Source: Micavibrio sp. UBA7657 | GTDB lineage: Bacteria > Pseudomonadota > Alphaproteobacteria > Micavibrionales > Micavibrionaceae | Assembly: GCA_002483465.1 (NCBI GenBank) | Contig: DLHX01000012.1 | Coordinates: 1 to 64,000 of the forward strand | Reading direction: 5' to 3' | DNA: 64,000 bases | Part shown: one piece after another, positions 25,838 through 34,499 of the stretch | Position numbering within the stretch: position 1 is the stretch's first letter | How the letters are laid out: each line of letters opens with the position of its first letter | Program-made: the position numbers and the translations under genes | The notes under the pieces: generated by a model | What the model was told of the DNA's origin: nothing | What the model saw: the letters and a program-made list of their open reading frames with translations, nothing else | Database searches by the model: none

Positions 25838-25854
25838 TTGAGAATCAATCTCAA
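25838..25854. promoter_or_regulatory. Fur-box-like palindrome upstream of the suf operon
   Basis: TTGAGAATCAATCTCAA: perfect TTGAGA/TCTCAA arms around 5 bases, 22 bases before the start of the Rrf2 regulator. It closely resembles the TGAGAATCATT core of Fur boxes; an operator for the Rrf2 protein itself is the alternative. A Fur-family gene is in this window at 31442-31864. Confidence 0.6.
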
Positions 25855-26013
25855 TTCCATTCAGGACCAAAAATGTACCAATTACTTGTCATCTTACCCC
25901 CCATTTTTCAAGGGAAAAGTGGGGTACCCGACCAAATTCCCATGTTATGTCTCCCCGCCCTCTAGTACCCTTATTTGGTCGATTTGTTCACCCCCGCCAA
26001 TGGTTTGCGTCTC

Positions 26014-28311
26014 ATGAAGCTTTCACCGCTTGTTTCCCTGTATTCCCTGACCCTGCTCCTCAGCGCCGCGCTGCTGTTTTCCGTCCAGCCGATGTTCTCG
26101 AAGATGGTGCTGCCTTACCTCGGCGGCACGCCCCAAGTCTGGAACACCTGCATGCTGTTTTTCCAGATGATGCTGCTCGGCGGTTATGCCTATGCGCACG
26201 GGACGACGAAATATCTGAGCATCCGGATGCAGGCCATTTTGCAGATCGGATTGCTGGCGCTGTTCACAATCGTTCTGCCGATTGTTATTCCGGTTGGTGT
26301 CGAACCGCCTGAGGGTCTGGATCCGACATTGTGGCAACTGGGGCTGATGCTGACGACAGTCGGCGGGCCGTTTTTCGTTCTCGCGGCCTCGGCGCCGATG
26401 CTTCAGCGCTGGTTCGCGGCGAGCGGTGACAAGGATTCCAGCAATCCCTATTTCCTGTACGGCGCGAGCAATCTCGGCTCGATGACGTCTTTGCTTCTCT
26501 ACCCGGTTCTCATCGAGCCGTTATTGTCGCTCTCCGGACAGGCGCACACATGGATGCTTGGTTATTTCGCGCTGATCGCGCTGACCGGCCTGTCAGCATT
26601 CATGATCTGGAAAGCCGCGCCTGCATCCGCGCCCGCGCGCGTTACCGCATCGTCTGGCGGTGTAACATGGAAGCAGCGTTTCCTGTGGCTGACGCTGGCG
26701 TTCATTCCCTCGTCGCTCATGCTGGGCGTCACGACCTTCATGACCATGGATATTGCCGCGGTACCGATGCTGTGGATTTTGCCGCTGGCAATTTATGTCG
26801 GCACATTCATTCTGGTTTTCGCGCGCAAACAGCTTCTCAGTCTTGAGAACGCCATAACGTTGCAGGCGGCGATGCTGATCGTGCTTATCGCGCAAAAAAT
26901 TTCTTTTCCTTTTATCGACCCGTTGTTCCTGATCGCCATTCATCTTTCAGTGTTTTTCTTCTCGGCGATGACGTGTCATATCCAGCTCGCGCAGTCGCGA
27001 CCCGATGCGCGGAACCTGACCGAATTCTATCTGATCATGTCGCTGGGCGGTGCCCTTGGCGGATTTTTCAACGCGATCATCGCGCCGCAATTCATGGTCA
27101 TTCCGCTGGAATATGTTTTCGCGCTGGTGCTCGCCTGTATGGTCCGCCATGCCGGCAACCCGGCGAAGAGCTTTCAGGCCGCTATCGATAGCGTTAAAAA
27201 TACGCTCAAGCAAAAAGGTATCGACAGCCTGTTCAGCGGGCCTTTCCTCATGGCCTTCGTTGCCCTTTTCATCACGGTATTCCTGTTCAACACCTCTTCG
27301 AAATTCGTGCTGTTTGGCGGCTCGGCCCTGATTGCGATGATCCTGTCCTATATGATGGATCGCCGCTGGCTGTTCAGTTTCCTGGTGGCGATGATATTCG
27401 GGTTTTTCCCGCTGGGTTATCACTGGGGCGGCGATGCGTATAACGAGGTCATCCACCGCGACCGGAACTTCTTCGGCATTGTGAAGATCGCCAACACCAA
27501 GCAGGGTGAGCGCATCCTACTGCACGGCACGACCAATCACGGCACACAGGTTATGGACGAGAAATTCCGCCTGACGCCAATGTCCTATTACAGCATTCAC
27601 AGCCCGATCCGTAATGTCTTCAAGGTTCTGGATGACAAGCCCGGCGATCAGAAGATCGGTATTCTCGGACTCGGGATCGGCGTGACAGCATGCTTCAAGA
27701 AGCCCGGACGAACCATCGATTACTTCGAGATCGACAAGCTCGTGCAGGAGATCGCCGAAGATCCGCAATATTTCACCTTCCTGAAAGATTGCGGAACGGA
27801 TTACGAAGTCATATTGGGCGATGGTCGATTAACGGTCGCGAAGAAGCCGGACGATACATACGACCTGATCGTAACGGATGCGTTTACGTCGGATAACATT
27901 CCCATTCACCTGCTGACGGTCGAGGCGTTGCAGATGTACCTGAACAAGATCAAGGATGATGGAGCTGTTCTGGTTCATATCTCGAACCGCTTCCTCGACC
28001 TTGAGCCTGTCTTGTACGAAGCATCGCAGGTTCTCGGCGTTCCGGCGATTGTCGGGATGAGCGATGACACGGACATTCCCGGAACGGAAATCAAGGCTTA
28101 TGCAAGCCATTGGGTTTTATTCACGAAAAACGAAGATTTCAGAAATAAACTGCGAGGAATGGGATGGACCGATGCGCGATCACGCAAGGGCGTCAAACCA
28201 TGGACCGACCAGTATTCGAACATTTTCCGCGTGCTTAATAACGTGACGGGATTCCAGCGCAGCAAGGAAATCGCAGCTGCCAAAAAAGAGGCGGAACAGA
28301 CGGACTACTAA
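26014..28311 (+). CDS. Membrane-anchored spermidine-synthase-like protein
   Basis: A 765-residue fusion: the N-terminal half (to about 490) has about twelve hydrophobic helices, and the C-terminal part is a Rossmann-type aminopropyltransferase-like domain with ILGLGIGVTACFKKPG, YFEIDKLVQEIAED, VILGDGRLTVAKK and YDLIVTDAFTSDNIPIHLLT. Such proteins are usually annotated as fused MFS/spermidine synthase, with unproven reaction. The ATG at 26014 begins the first helix; a TTG at 25975 is less likely. No clear ribosome site. It is separated from the divergent suf regulator by about 200 bases and abuts the convergent prfC stop. Confidence 0.85.
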   Translation: MKLSPLVSLYSLTLLLSAALLFSVQPMFSKMVLPYLGGTPQVWNTCMLFFQMMLLGGYAYAHGTTKYLSIRMQAILQIGLLALFTIVLPIVIPVGVEPPEGLDPTLWQLGLMLTTVGGPFFVLAASAPMLQRWFAASGDKDSSNPYFLYGASNLGSMTSLLLYPVLIEPLLSLSGQAHTWMLGYFALIALTGLSAFMIWKAAPASAPARVTASSGGVTWKQRFLWLTLAFIPSSLMLGVTTFMTMDIAAVPMLWILPLAIYVGTFILVFARKQLLSLENAITLQAAMLIVLIAQKISFPFIDPLFLIAIHLSVFFFSAMTCHIQLAQSRPDARNLTEFYLIMSLGGALGGFFNAIIAPQFMVIPLEYVFALVLACMVRHAGNPAKSFQAAIDSVKNTLKQKGIDSLFSGPFLMAFVALFITVFLFNTSSKFVLFGGSALIAMILSYMMDRRWLFSFLVAMIFGFFPLGYHWGGDAYNEVIHRDRNFFGIVKIANTKQGERILLHGTTNHGTQVMDEKFRLTPMSYYSIHSPIRNVFKVLDDKPGDQKIGILGLGIGVTACFKKPGRTIDYFEIDKLVQEIAEDPQYFTFLKDCGTDYEVILGDGRLTVAKKPDDTYDLIVTDAFTSDNIPIHLLTVEALQMYLNKIKDDGAVLVHISNRFLDLEPVLYEASQVLGVPAIVGMSDDTDIPGTEIKAYASHWVLFTKNEDFRNKLRGMGWTDARSRKGVKPWTDQYSNIFRVLNNVTGFQRSKEIAAAKKEAEQTDY

Positions 28312-29886
28312 TTACTTCGTCGTCATAAATTTAATGTCCTTGTTTTTATCCTGCGCGTCGCCGAGATGCCAGGAGTTGCGCGCCAGAAAAACCGGGTCGC
28401 CGTCATGATCGTTGGCAATCGCCGCCTGATTTGAATCCAGAAATTTCTTTAAGACCTGCGGATCGTCCGCCGCGATCCAACGCGCGGTGAAGAGCGGCGT
28501 TTCCTCGAATTTCACGGGGATGCTGTATTCGGTGCGAATGCGGTCGGCGAGAACGTCGAACTGGAGCGCACCAACGACACCGACGATCCAATCGGAATCC
28601 ATTACAGGTTTGAACACCCGGGCCGCGCCCTCCTCCGCCAGTTGTTCGAGCGCCTTGCCGAGATGCTTGGCCTTCAGCGGATCGATGGGACGTGCACGCT
28701 GCATGAGTTCGGGCGCGAAGCTCGGGATGCCGGTGAATGTCAGGTCTTCGCCCTCGGTGAAAGCATCGCCGATGCGCAGGCCGCCGTAATTCGGCAGGCC
28801 AAGAATATCGCCCGCGAAGGCTTCCTCCGCCATTTCACGGTCCTGCGCGAGGAAGAGCAGCGGCGAATGCACCGTCATCATCTTGCCGCTGCGGACATGT
28901 TTCAGCTTCATGCCCTTCTTGAATTCACCGGAGCAGATGCGCGTGAACGCGATGCGGTCGCGGTGTTTCGGGTCCATGTTGGCCTGAATTTTAAAGATGA
29001 ACGCCGTGACTTTTTTCTCGGTAGGTTCGACCATGCGCTGGACCGCTTTCTGCGCGCGCGGCTGCGGCGCGTAGCCGCCGATACCATCCAGAAGTTCGCG
29101 CACGCCGAAATTGTTGACGGCGGAGCCGAAGAACACGGGCGTCATGTGGCCTTCGAGATAGGATTGCATGTCGAATTCCTTGCAAAGGCCGCGCACCATT
29201 TCGACATCGGCGCGGAGTTTGGCGGCCTGATCGGCGGGCAGCAGTTCATCGATTTTAGGGTCGTCGAGGCCCGAGCATTTGACGGTGTCCTGCAATTTTT
29301 CGCCCCTGGTGCGGTCAAATAGCACGAGTTCGTCATTCAGCAAATCGTAGCAGCCCTTGAAATCGCGGCCCATGCCGATGGGCCAGCTCGCGGGCGTGAC
29401 GTCGAGCGCGAGTTTCTGCTCGATTTCGTCGAGGAGGTTGAAAGGGTCCTGCCCCTCGCGGTCCATCTTGTTGATGAAGGTGATGATAGGCACGTCGCGC
29501 AGGCGGCAGACTTCAAAAAGTTTCAGCGTCTGGGTCTCGATACCCTTCGCGTTGTCGAGCACCATGACGGCGCTGTCGACGGCGGTGAGGGTTCGGTAAG
29601 TGTCTTCCGAGAAATCTTCGTGGCCGGGGGTGTCGAGGAGGTTGAAGACTTTGCCCTTATGATCGAAGGTCATGACGGATGAGGCGACGGAGATCCCCCG
29701 CTCCTGCTCGACCTTCATCCAGTCGGAGCGCGCACGGCGGCGGTCGCCCTTGGCCTTGACCGCGCCCGCCAGCTCAATCGCCCCGCCGAACAGCAGCAGC
29801 TTTTCCGTCAGCGTCGTTTTACCGGCATCCGGGTGGGCGATGATGGCGAACGTGCGGCGTTTCTGAATTTCGGTTTCGACGGTCAT
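28312..29886 (-). CDS. prfC: Peptide chain release factor 3
   Basis: GTPase that recycles RF1/RF2 from the ribosome. The 524-residue protein has G1 AHPDAGKTTLTEKLL (16-30), the switch LDTPGHEDFSEDTYRT and NKMDREG motifs, and the RF3 C-terminal domain (GVVGALQFDVLADRI, FETPLFTARWIAADDPQVLKKF). Its start lies inside the 3' end of the upstream small gene (68-base overlap). It abuts the convergent membrane gene with no spacer. Confidence 0.96.
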   Translation of the reverse strand: MTVETEIQKRRTFAIIAHPDAGKTTLTEKLLLFGGAIELAGAVKAKGDRRRARSDWMKVEQERGISVASSVMTFDHKGKVFNLLDTPGHEDFSEDTYRTLTAVDSAVMVLDNAKGIETQTLKLFEVCRLRDVPIITFINKMDREGQDPFNLLDEIEQKLALDVTPASWPIGMGRDFKGCYDLLNDELVLFDRTRGEKLQDTVKCSGLDDPKIDELLPADQAAKLRADVEMVRGLCKEFDMQSYLEGHMTPVFFGSAVNNFGVRELLDGIGGYAPQPRAQKAVQRMVEPTEKKVTAFIFKIQANMDPKHRDRIAFTRICSGEFKKGMKLKHVRSGKMMTVHSPLLFLAQDREMAEEAFAGDILGLPNYGGLRIGDAFTEGEDLTFTGIPSFAPELMQRARPIDPLKAKHLGKALEQLAEEGAARVFKPVMDSDWIVGVVGALQFDVLADRIRTEYSIPVKFEETPLFTARWIAADDPQVLKKFLDSNQAAIANDHDGDPVFLARNSWHLGDAQDKNKDIKFMTTK

Positions 29887-30226
29887 TTACATTCAGTTCG
29901 TTTGCCCCGTTTGGCGGGGGTGCCCCCGGGGTATGACTGATTTCAAAGGATTTTTCAACAGTTCGTTCCGGGGCCTGCTCCAAACGAAGTAAGCGCATGA
30001 GCACTTCCCACTCGGCGTGCTCCCTGTAGGCCTTGAGAAATTCGCGGTTGTGGAACAGGAGCTTCCTGATTTCCCGGCCCGAGCGGGAATGAAGGCCGCT
30101 TTTTATTGCATTGAGACTGGCGCGGGCCTTGCCCTTACGCGTTCGGGGACCCGTGGATTTTTCCCACGGTTTATTGCGATTGATGATTTCGCGCTGTTTT
30201 TGCCTGCGTTCTTCGCTCCAAACCAT
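29819..30226 (-). CDS. Hypothetical protein with STGPRT...GLHSR motif, partly overlapping prfC
   Basis: A 135-residue basic protein. Residues about 19-48 contain KPWEKSTGPRTRKGKARAS and LNAIKSGLHSRS, a pattern I know from small uncharacterised proteins of alphaproteobacteria and phage-like genes (STGP-x-T...GK...N...HG). The last 25 or so residues are read from the start of prfC in another frame and look unlike protein, so the original end may have been lost. No ribosome site is obvious. Confidence 0.5.
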   Translation of the reverse strand: MVWSEERRQKQREIINRNKPWEKSTGPRTRKGKARASLNAIKSGLHSRSGREIRKLLFHNREFLKAYREHAEWEVLMRLLRLEQAPERTVEKSFEISHTPGAPPPNGANELNVNDRRNRNSETPHVRHHRPPGCR

Positions 30227-30340
30227 ATTGGGAATATAATCCTAATATAGCTAAAAGGCAAGAAAGATCGTTAATGGAAAGGCTGAGATGTTTTGTTTTG
30301 TTTTGATTTGATTTTATGTATTCCCAAAATTCGGATCTTA

Positions 30341-30676
30341 CTACCAGAATTCAGGCTCCATTTTCAGTGCCTCTTCAGGGGTAAGATCTGCGGGGAACGT
30401 GCTTTCGTTTTTAACCCTGAAAGGTATGTTATGTTGCCGCTTGTAATTTCTTATAGCTTGATAAGCCGTGCGGAGATCATCAATGCTTTCAGGTCCTGGA
30501 TTCTGCGATGTAGGTGCGTTCTTAAGATAGAGGAGACATTCTCTTTCCCCCATAGACAAGGGTTTGCCTTCCAGAAAAAAGCGTGCGTACCAGCCGGTCA
30601 TTTCCTCGGTAAATCTTGCTACAACTCTCCCGGGGGGTTGTTCAGCAATCTCTCTAAAAGTGAAGCGTATTGTCAT
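30341..30676 (-). CDS. Hypothetical protein, 111 residues
   Basis: Soluble protein beginning MTIRFTFREIAEQPPGRVVARF, ending EEALKMEPEFW, with a strong AGGAG ribosome site 6 bases before the ATG at 30676, which supports this strand over the overlapping plus-strand frame. It contains one cysteine (GERECLLYLKNA). No domain recognised; flanked by other small genes on the same strand. Confidence 0.65.
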   Translation of the reverse strand: MTIRFTFREIAEQPPGRVVARFTEEMTGWYARFFLEGKPLSMGERECLLYLKNAPTSQNPGPESIDDLRTAYQAIRNYKRQHNIPFRVKNESTFPADLTPEEALKMEPEFW

Positions 30677-30731
30677 TTTTTACTCCTAAATAATAAATAC
30701 AATAGCTTTATGACAAAAATTGGCTATTTCG

Positions 30732-31067
30732 TCAAATTTTCACTTCAAACGGGTTCTGCATTTGCCTGTCTTCGGTTTCGATGACCCAGAGATCGGGGTC
30801 GCGGGAGACGGCGCGGCTGATGTATTCGTCGGCTTTTTTCTCTTCGAGAATTGCGTCTTTGGTCGCGTCGGCCCAGCCGAGGATACCGTCGAGGTTGCGC
30901 TGTTGAATTAACAGGCGGCACCCCTTCTCCAGCCCGTTGATTTTCAGCAGGACCATGCCGCCCGCATGGGCACCGGTGTTGGAGATGTAATACGGGATTC
31001 CTTCATTGCTAAGGCGGCGCAGATGCACCTCGACCCAGAGCGCGGTCGGCAGGCGCGCGTCAGACAT
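30732..31067 (-). CDS. DUF1491 family protein
   Basis: A small protein family found mainly in alphaproteobacteria, function unknown. The 111-residue product has the family features: RLPTALWVEVHLRRLSNEG at the start, GGMVLLKIN, ADEYISRAVSRDPDLWVIETEDR near the end. The frame is open into the palindromic repeat upstream, but the ATG at 31067 matches the family start. It sits just 14 bases inside the repeat copy 2, which lies between it and the next gene. Confidence 0.85.
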   Translation of the reverse strand: MSDARLPTALWVEVHLRRLSNEGIPYYISNTGAHAGGMVLLKINGLEKGCRLLIQQRNLDGILGWADATKDAILEEKKADEYISRAVSRDPDLWVIETEDRQMQNPFEVKI

Positions 31068-31080
31068 TAGTTTTCTTTCC

Positions 31081-31194
31081 GTCATTGCGAGCCCCCAGCT
31101 TTCGCGGAGGGTAAACTGCGCGAAGCAATCCATTGTAACCGTCAAAAAATAAAACTGGATTGCCGCGTCGGCCTAACGGCCTCCTCGCAATGAC
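31081..31194. repeat. GTCATTGCGAG-type palindromic repeat, copy 2
   Basis: Starts GTCATTGCGAG and ends CTCCTCGCAATGAC, with inner CGAAGCAATCCA and TGGATTGC arms, as in copy 1 at 10276-10368; the centre is longer and more diverged. It separates the 74-residue gene from the DUF1491 gene. Confidence 0.85.
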
Positions 31195-31207
31195 GAAAAG
31201 GGGCATG

Positions 31208-31432
31208 TTAGTGAAAATGCCCGGCGTTGACCCAGCGCTCTACCGTTAAAGCGGCGACGTCGGCGGGATCTTCCGGGTGGTGATGGGAATAAACGATTTT
31301 TGCGGCCTCGAGCGCACGGCTTTCAGGTGTGCCAGCGGAGAGAAGCGATTTATAAGCGCGGAGAACCGCCGACTGGCATTTGCAGTCGGCATCGAATTTC
31401 ACGGCACCGGTTTTGGTTTCATTGCAGGACAT
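31208..31432 (-). CDS. Small conserved hypothetical protein next to fur
   Basis: A 74-residue protein with a CxC near the N terminus (DADCKCQSAVLRAYKSLL) and a His-rich middle (KIVYSHHHPEDPADVAALTVERWV). I recall similar small proteins in other alphaproteobacteria but no assigned function. It follows the Fur-family gene by 9 bases on the same strand, so the two are probably co-transcribed; the Cys and His residues could bind metal, by inference only. Confidence 0.68.
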   Translation of the reverse strand: MSCNETKTGAVKFDADCKCQSAVLRAYKSLLSAGTPESRALEAAKIVYSHHHPEDPADVAALTVERWVNAGHFH

Positions 31433-31441
31433 AGGATTACT

Positions 31442-31864
31442 CTATTTCTTGGCGTTATCGGCTTTTTTGATTTTCTTGCCGTAGAGCTCGAGGCGGTGAT
31501 CGATGAGATCGTAGCCGAGATCGCGGGCGATTTTCTTTTTCAGTTTTTCAAGGTCGTCGTTCTGGAACTCGATCACGTGGCCGGTTTCGAGATCGATCAG
31601 GTGGTGGTGATGGTCCCAGTTGAGTTCGTAACGGGAATGGCCTTGCTGGAATTCATGACGGATGACGAGGTTCATTTCGTCGAGCAGGCTGAGCGTGCGG
31701 TAAACGGTGGCGATGGAAATGGAGGGATCGATTTCCTTGGCGCGTTCGTAAACGGTTTCGACGGAGGGGTGGTCTTCGGAGCTGCCGAGCACGCGCAGGA
31801 TCACGCGGCGCTGGCCGGTCATTTTCAGGCCCTTCTCGGCGCAGGCCTTCTCGAGTTCCGTCAT
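31442..31864 (-). CDS. fur: Fur-family metalloregulator
   Basis: Iron (or manganese) responsive repressor. The 140-residue protein has the winged helix (MTGQRRVILRVLGSSEDHPS, ISIATVYRTLSLLDEMNLV) and the metal-binding HHHHLIDLETGHVIEF segment, followed by the dimerisation region ending DHRLELYGKK. Zn-type CxxC pairs of E. coli Fur are absent, as in many alphaproteobacterial Fur/Mur proteins. The start at 31864 has GGTGGAG about 8 bases upstream and is preferred to the ATG at 31891. Irr is the main alternative identity. Its box may be the palindrome before the suf operon. Confidence 0.88.
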   Translation of the reverse strand: MTELEKACAEKGLKMTGQRRVILRVLGSSEDHPSVETVYERAKEIDPSISIATVYRTLSLLDEMNLVIRHEFQQGHSRYELNWDHHHHLIDLETGHVIEFQNDDLEKLKKKIARDLGYDLIDHRLELYGKKIKKADNAKK

Positions 31865-31934
31865 ATGATTCTCCACCTTGGCTAGCTGCATGGGTGGATA
31901 TTAGACAGATGGGGAACGGTCGGCAAGTTTAAGT

Positions 31935-33488
31935 TCAGTTGGCTTTCAGGATGGCGGGCTGCGCGGTTTCGGGCACCATGACGCGGTAGGCCGGGAAGAT
32001 GATGGTAACGCGGGTTCCCTTACCCTCTTCCGATTCGAGTTTCATCTTGCCATCGTGCAGTTCGATCATGGCCTTGGCAAGCGGCAGGCCAAGGCCGGTG
32101 CCTTGTTGATATTGAGCGTTTTCGGCGCGGTCGCTGACCTGGCCGAACGGCTCCATAGCCTGATTGATTTTGGCAGTCGGGATGCCGACGCCCTCGTCCC
32201 GAATATCGACCTGCAGGCGACCGTCTTTCAGCATTTCGGCATGAACGTCGATGTTGCCGCCTGGGCGCGAGAATTTGACCGCATTGGAGAGAAGATTGAT
32301 AAAAATCTGGCGCACGAGGCGCTGGTCAGCGTTGATGCCAGGCAGATCGGCGGGCACGTCGATATTGATCTTGAGACTGCTGCCGAATGCCTTCGATGCC
32401 ATCATGCGCGTAACGGAAGAAACCGTTTCGCCGATATCGACACCGCTTTCATCCAGCTCGATGCGTCCGGCTTCGATCTTGGACATGTCGAGAACTTCGT
32501 TGATGATTTCCAGCAGGTGATTGGCGCTGGCATGAACGTCGCCGAGATATTCCTTGTATTTATCATGACCGAGCGCGCCGAAGGTTTCCTTGATCATCAT
32601 TTCGGAGAAACCGATGATGGCGTTGAGCGGCGTGCGGAGTTCATGGCTCATGTTGGCGAGGAAGGCCGATTTCGCGCGGTTGGCGGTGTCGGCCTGGTCT
32701 TTTGCAAGGCGGAGGGATTCTTCCATCTGCTTACGGAGCGTAATGTCCATGACCGTCGTGACCTGGTAGCGCCGTTTCTGGCTGAGTTCCAGCGTCGCGG
32801 TGGTGAAGAGCGCGTTGGCGATGTTGCCGTCCTTGCGGATCATTTTCATTTCGCCGGAGCTGCGGATTCCCGTCCTGATAAATTCATCGTGGTTGCGGCG
32901 CGCGAGATTTCTTTCGTCGGGCGTAACAAGCGTGATGACATCAGAGTTAATGAGTTCATCGCGCGACCAGCCATAGGTGCGGACGAAACTTTCGTTGACA
33001 CGTATGATGCGGGCGTTGTGATCGGTAACGACAACGCCGACTTCCGACACATCGAAGATCGAGGACATGAGCGAAATGGCGTCGTCACGTTCGCGCTGGA
33101 GGATGGATTGGTCGGAGACGTCAAGCTGGCCGATGACATCGAGATAGGTGATGTCGCCGTCGGAACCCATGATCGGAGCGCCCATAATCGGGCTGATGTA
33201 AAAGCCGTAAACGCGCAGGTTGCTCGGCACGCCGGGCAAGGCCTGGATCGTTACGGCGCGGCGTTTCGTACAGGAGACCTCGAAAGATTGCTGGAAGTGC
33301 CGGGCATTTTCGGGGCTCATGAAGTCGCGGATATTATGGCCGACGATTTGTTCGGCGCTGAGGTCAAAATATCTGAGGGCGAGATCGTTGATTTCGGCTA
33401 CGACATATTCTTCGCCGCCTCGCGCCTCAACGATGAAACGCGGTACGGGCATCCTTTGAAAAAGCTCGCCGTGTCTTGTCGCGGTCAT
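31935..33488 (-). CDS. PAS-domain sensor histidine kinase
   Basis: A 517-residue cytoplasmic protein with no membrane helix: two PAS-type domains (about 8-120 and 140-255, the second with the GWSRDELI and MKMIRKDG elements), then HisKA with the phosphoacceptor in MSHELRTPLNAIIGFSEMM (near 287) and HATPase_c with NLLSNAVKF, DEGVGIP and GTGLGLPLAKAM. Its partner response regulator is not in the window. The start lies 1 base after the stop of the degenerate GGDEF gene, so the two are one operon. Confidence 0.92.
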   Translation of the reverse strand: MTATRHGELFQRMPVPRFIVEARGGEEYVVAEINDLALRYFDLSAEQIVGHNIRDFMSPENARHFQQSFEVSCTKRRAVTIQALPGVPSNLRVYGFYISPIMGAPIMGSDGDITYLDVIGQLDVSDQSILQRERDDAISLMSSIFDVSEVGVVVTDHNARIIRVNESFVRTYGWSRDELINSDVITLVTPDERNLARRNHDEFIRTGIRSSGEMKMIRKDGNIANALFTTATLELSQKRRYQVTTVMDITLRKQMEESLRLAKDQADTANRAKSAFLANMSHELRTPLNAIIGFSEMMIKETFGALGHDKYKEYLGDVHASANHLLEIINEVLDMSKIEAGRIELDESGVDIGETVSSVTRMMASKAFGSSLKINIDVPADLPGINADQRLVRQIFINLLSNAVKFSRPGGNIDVHAEMLKDGRLQVDIRDEGVGIPTAKINQAMEPFGQVSDRAENAQYQQGTGLGLPLAKAMIELHDGKMKLESEEGKGTRVTIIFPAYRVMVPETAQPAILKAN

Positions 33489-33489
33489 G

Positions 33490-34404
33490 TTATCCCTGAT
33501 TCTGGTCCTTGTCGCGGATGTAACGCTGAAGCGGGCTCAGGTCGAAATGCTCGAGCACCGAGCCCATGTCTTCACGGTAAACATCGAGATCTTTTTGCAA
33601 ATTGTCGAGAAAGGTTTTGACGTCCTCGCCTTCGTTCGGTTCACCAATGCAGGATGAAAGCGTGATTAATGTATCGACGCCTTTGCTTTTATACATCAGC
33701 TTTGATTCATCGAGTTCTTTTTTAAGGCGCTTGAGCGCCTTGATGCCGCCGGGCGTTCCGGTTTGTTTCAGCGAAAGAATGAACATGCCATCTTCACCGC
33801 GATAGGCATCATCGAAAGAACGCATGGATTTTTTGACGAGTTCCGCGACGGTCTTGATGCAATGCTCGACCTCCTGCGGGGCTTCTTTCTGGATGTCTTT
33901 AAAGTGGTCGACGCGGACGAGCGCCATCGCGAATGTTTTTCCCTGGCGCGCGAGGCGTTCCATTTCGCGCTTCGTGTCCTTTTCCAGCGCGTGCATGCTG
34001 CGCAGGCCGGTCAGCGCGTCGATGCCGCTATCGCCCAGCACGAGATCTTTTTCAAAGCGGCGAATACGCCCGATGAATTCCTCGAACAGGACTGTCAGCT
34101 TTAAAAATTCTTCATAGACCGGGGGCTTGCGCTCGCGCACGGCATTGTTCATCAGGAGTTCGGAGCGCTTGCAGAGATCGTCATGCAGCGCACGAAGGGT
34201 GCGCACGATATCGGGGCGGACGCCGCTCGCGCTTTTGACCCAGGTCTCGAATGACGGCGGGCATGAAAAAATCTGGTTTTTGCTGTCGGTGATGTGCTGC
34301 GGATAGAAGATGCGGCGCGTGACCTGGAGGAACCATTCGGTGTAATCGTCCAGAACGGCTTCCAAAGCTTTGATGTCGGTATCCAGGTCGTAATGTAATG
34401 CCAT
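33490..34404 (-). CDS. Degenerate GGDEF-domain protein
   Basis: A 304-residue protein: a helical N-terminal sensor-like region (1-125), then a GGDEF-type fold starting at DALTGLRSMHALEKD, with MALVRVDHFKDIQ as the metal strand. The signature loop reads RGEDGMF in place of the active GG(D/E)EF, so diguanylate cyclase activity is unlikely and a regulatory or GTP-binding role more probable. It precedes and probably regulates or is regulated with the PAS kinase gene. Confidence 0.75.
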   Translation of the reverse strand: MALHYDLDTDIKALEAVLDDYTEWFLQVTRRIFYPQHITDSKNQIFSCPPSFETWVKSASGVRPDIVRTLRALHDDLCKRSELLMNNAVRERKPPVYEEFLKLTVLFEEFIGRIRRFEKDLVLGDSGIDALTGLRSMHALEKDTKREMERLARQGKTFAMALVRVDHFKDIQKEAPQEVEHCIKTVAELVKKSMRSFDDAYRGEDGMFILSLKQTGTPGGIKALKRLKKELDESKLMYKSKGVDTLITLSSCIGEPNEGEDVKTFLDNLQKDLDVYREDMGSVLEHFDLSPLQRYIRDKDQNQG

Positions 34405-34499
34405 GAGGTTTCACATGAATCAGGAGTTTTAACCCCTCTAAATTACACTGTAAAAGTACCTAAATGGTTAACCGATTTCGTTAAATAGGGCCGCAAAGC

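Noticed and set aside
30293..30784. A 163-codon plus-strand frame overlapping the 111-residue minus gene
   Set aside because: The minus-strand gene has a strong AGGAG site; the plus frame has no ribosome site and runs into the DUF1491 gene.
32055..33620. A 521-codon plus-strand open frame opposite the PAS histidine kinase
   Set aside because: It lies fully antisense to a gene with clear PAS, HisKA and HATPase motifs; its translation has no recognisable domain and is explained by the codon bias of the kinase gene.
34465..34495. TTAAC-type words before the degenerate GGDEF gene, like a CtrA site
   Set aside because: The two TTAA elements are 9 bases apart instead of 7, so it does not fit the CtrA consensus; only a half-site TTAACCAT is present.
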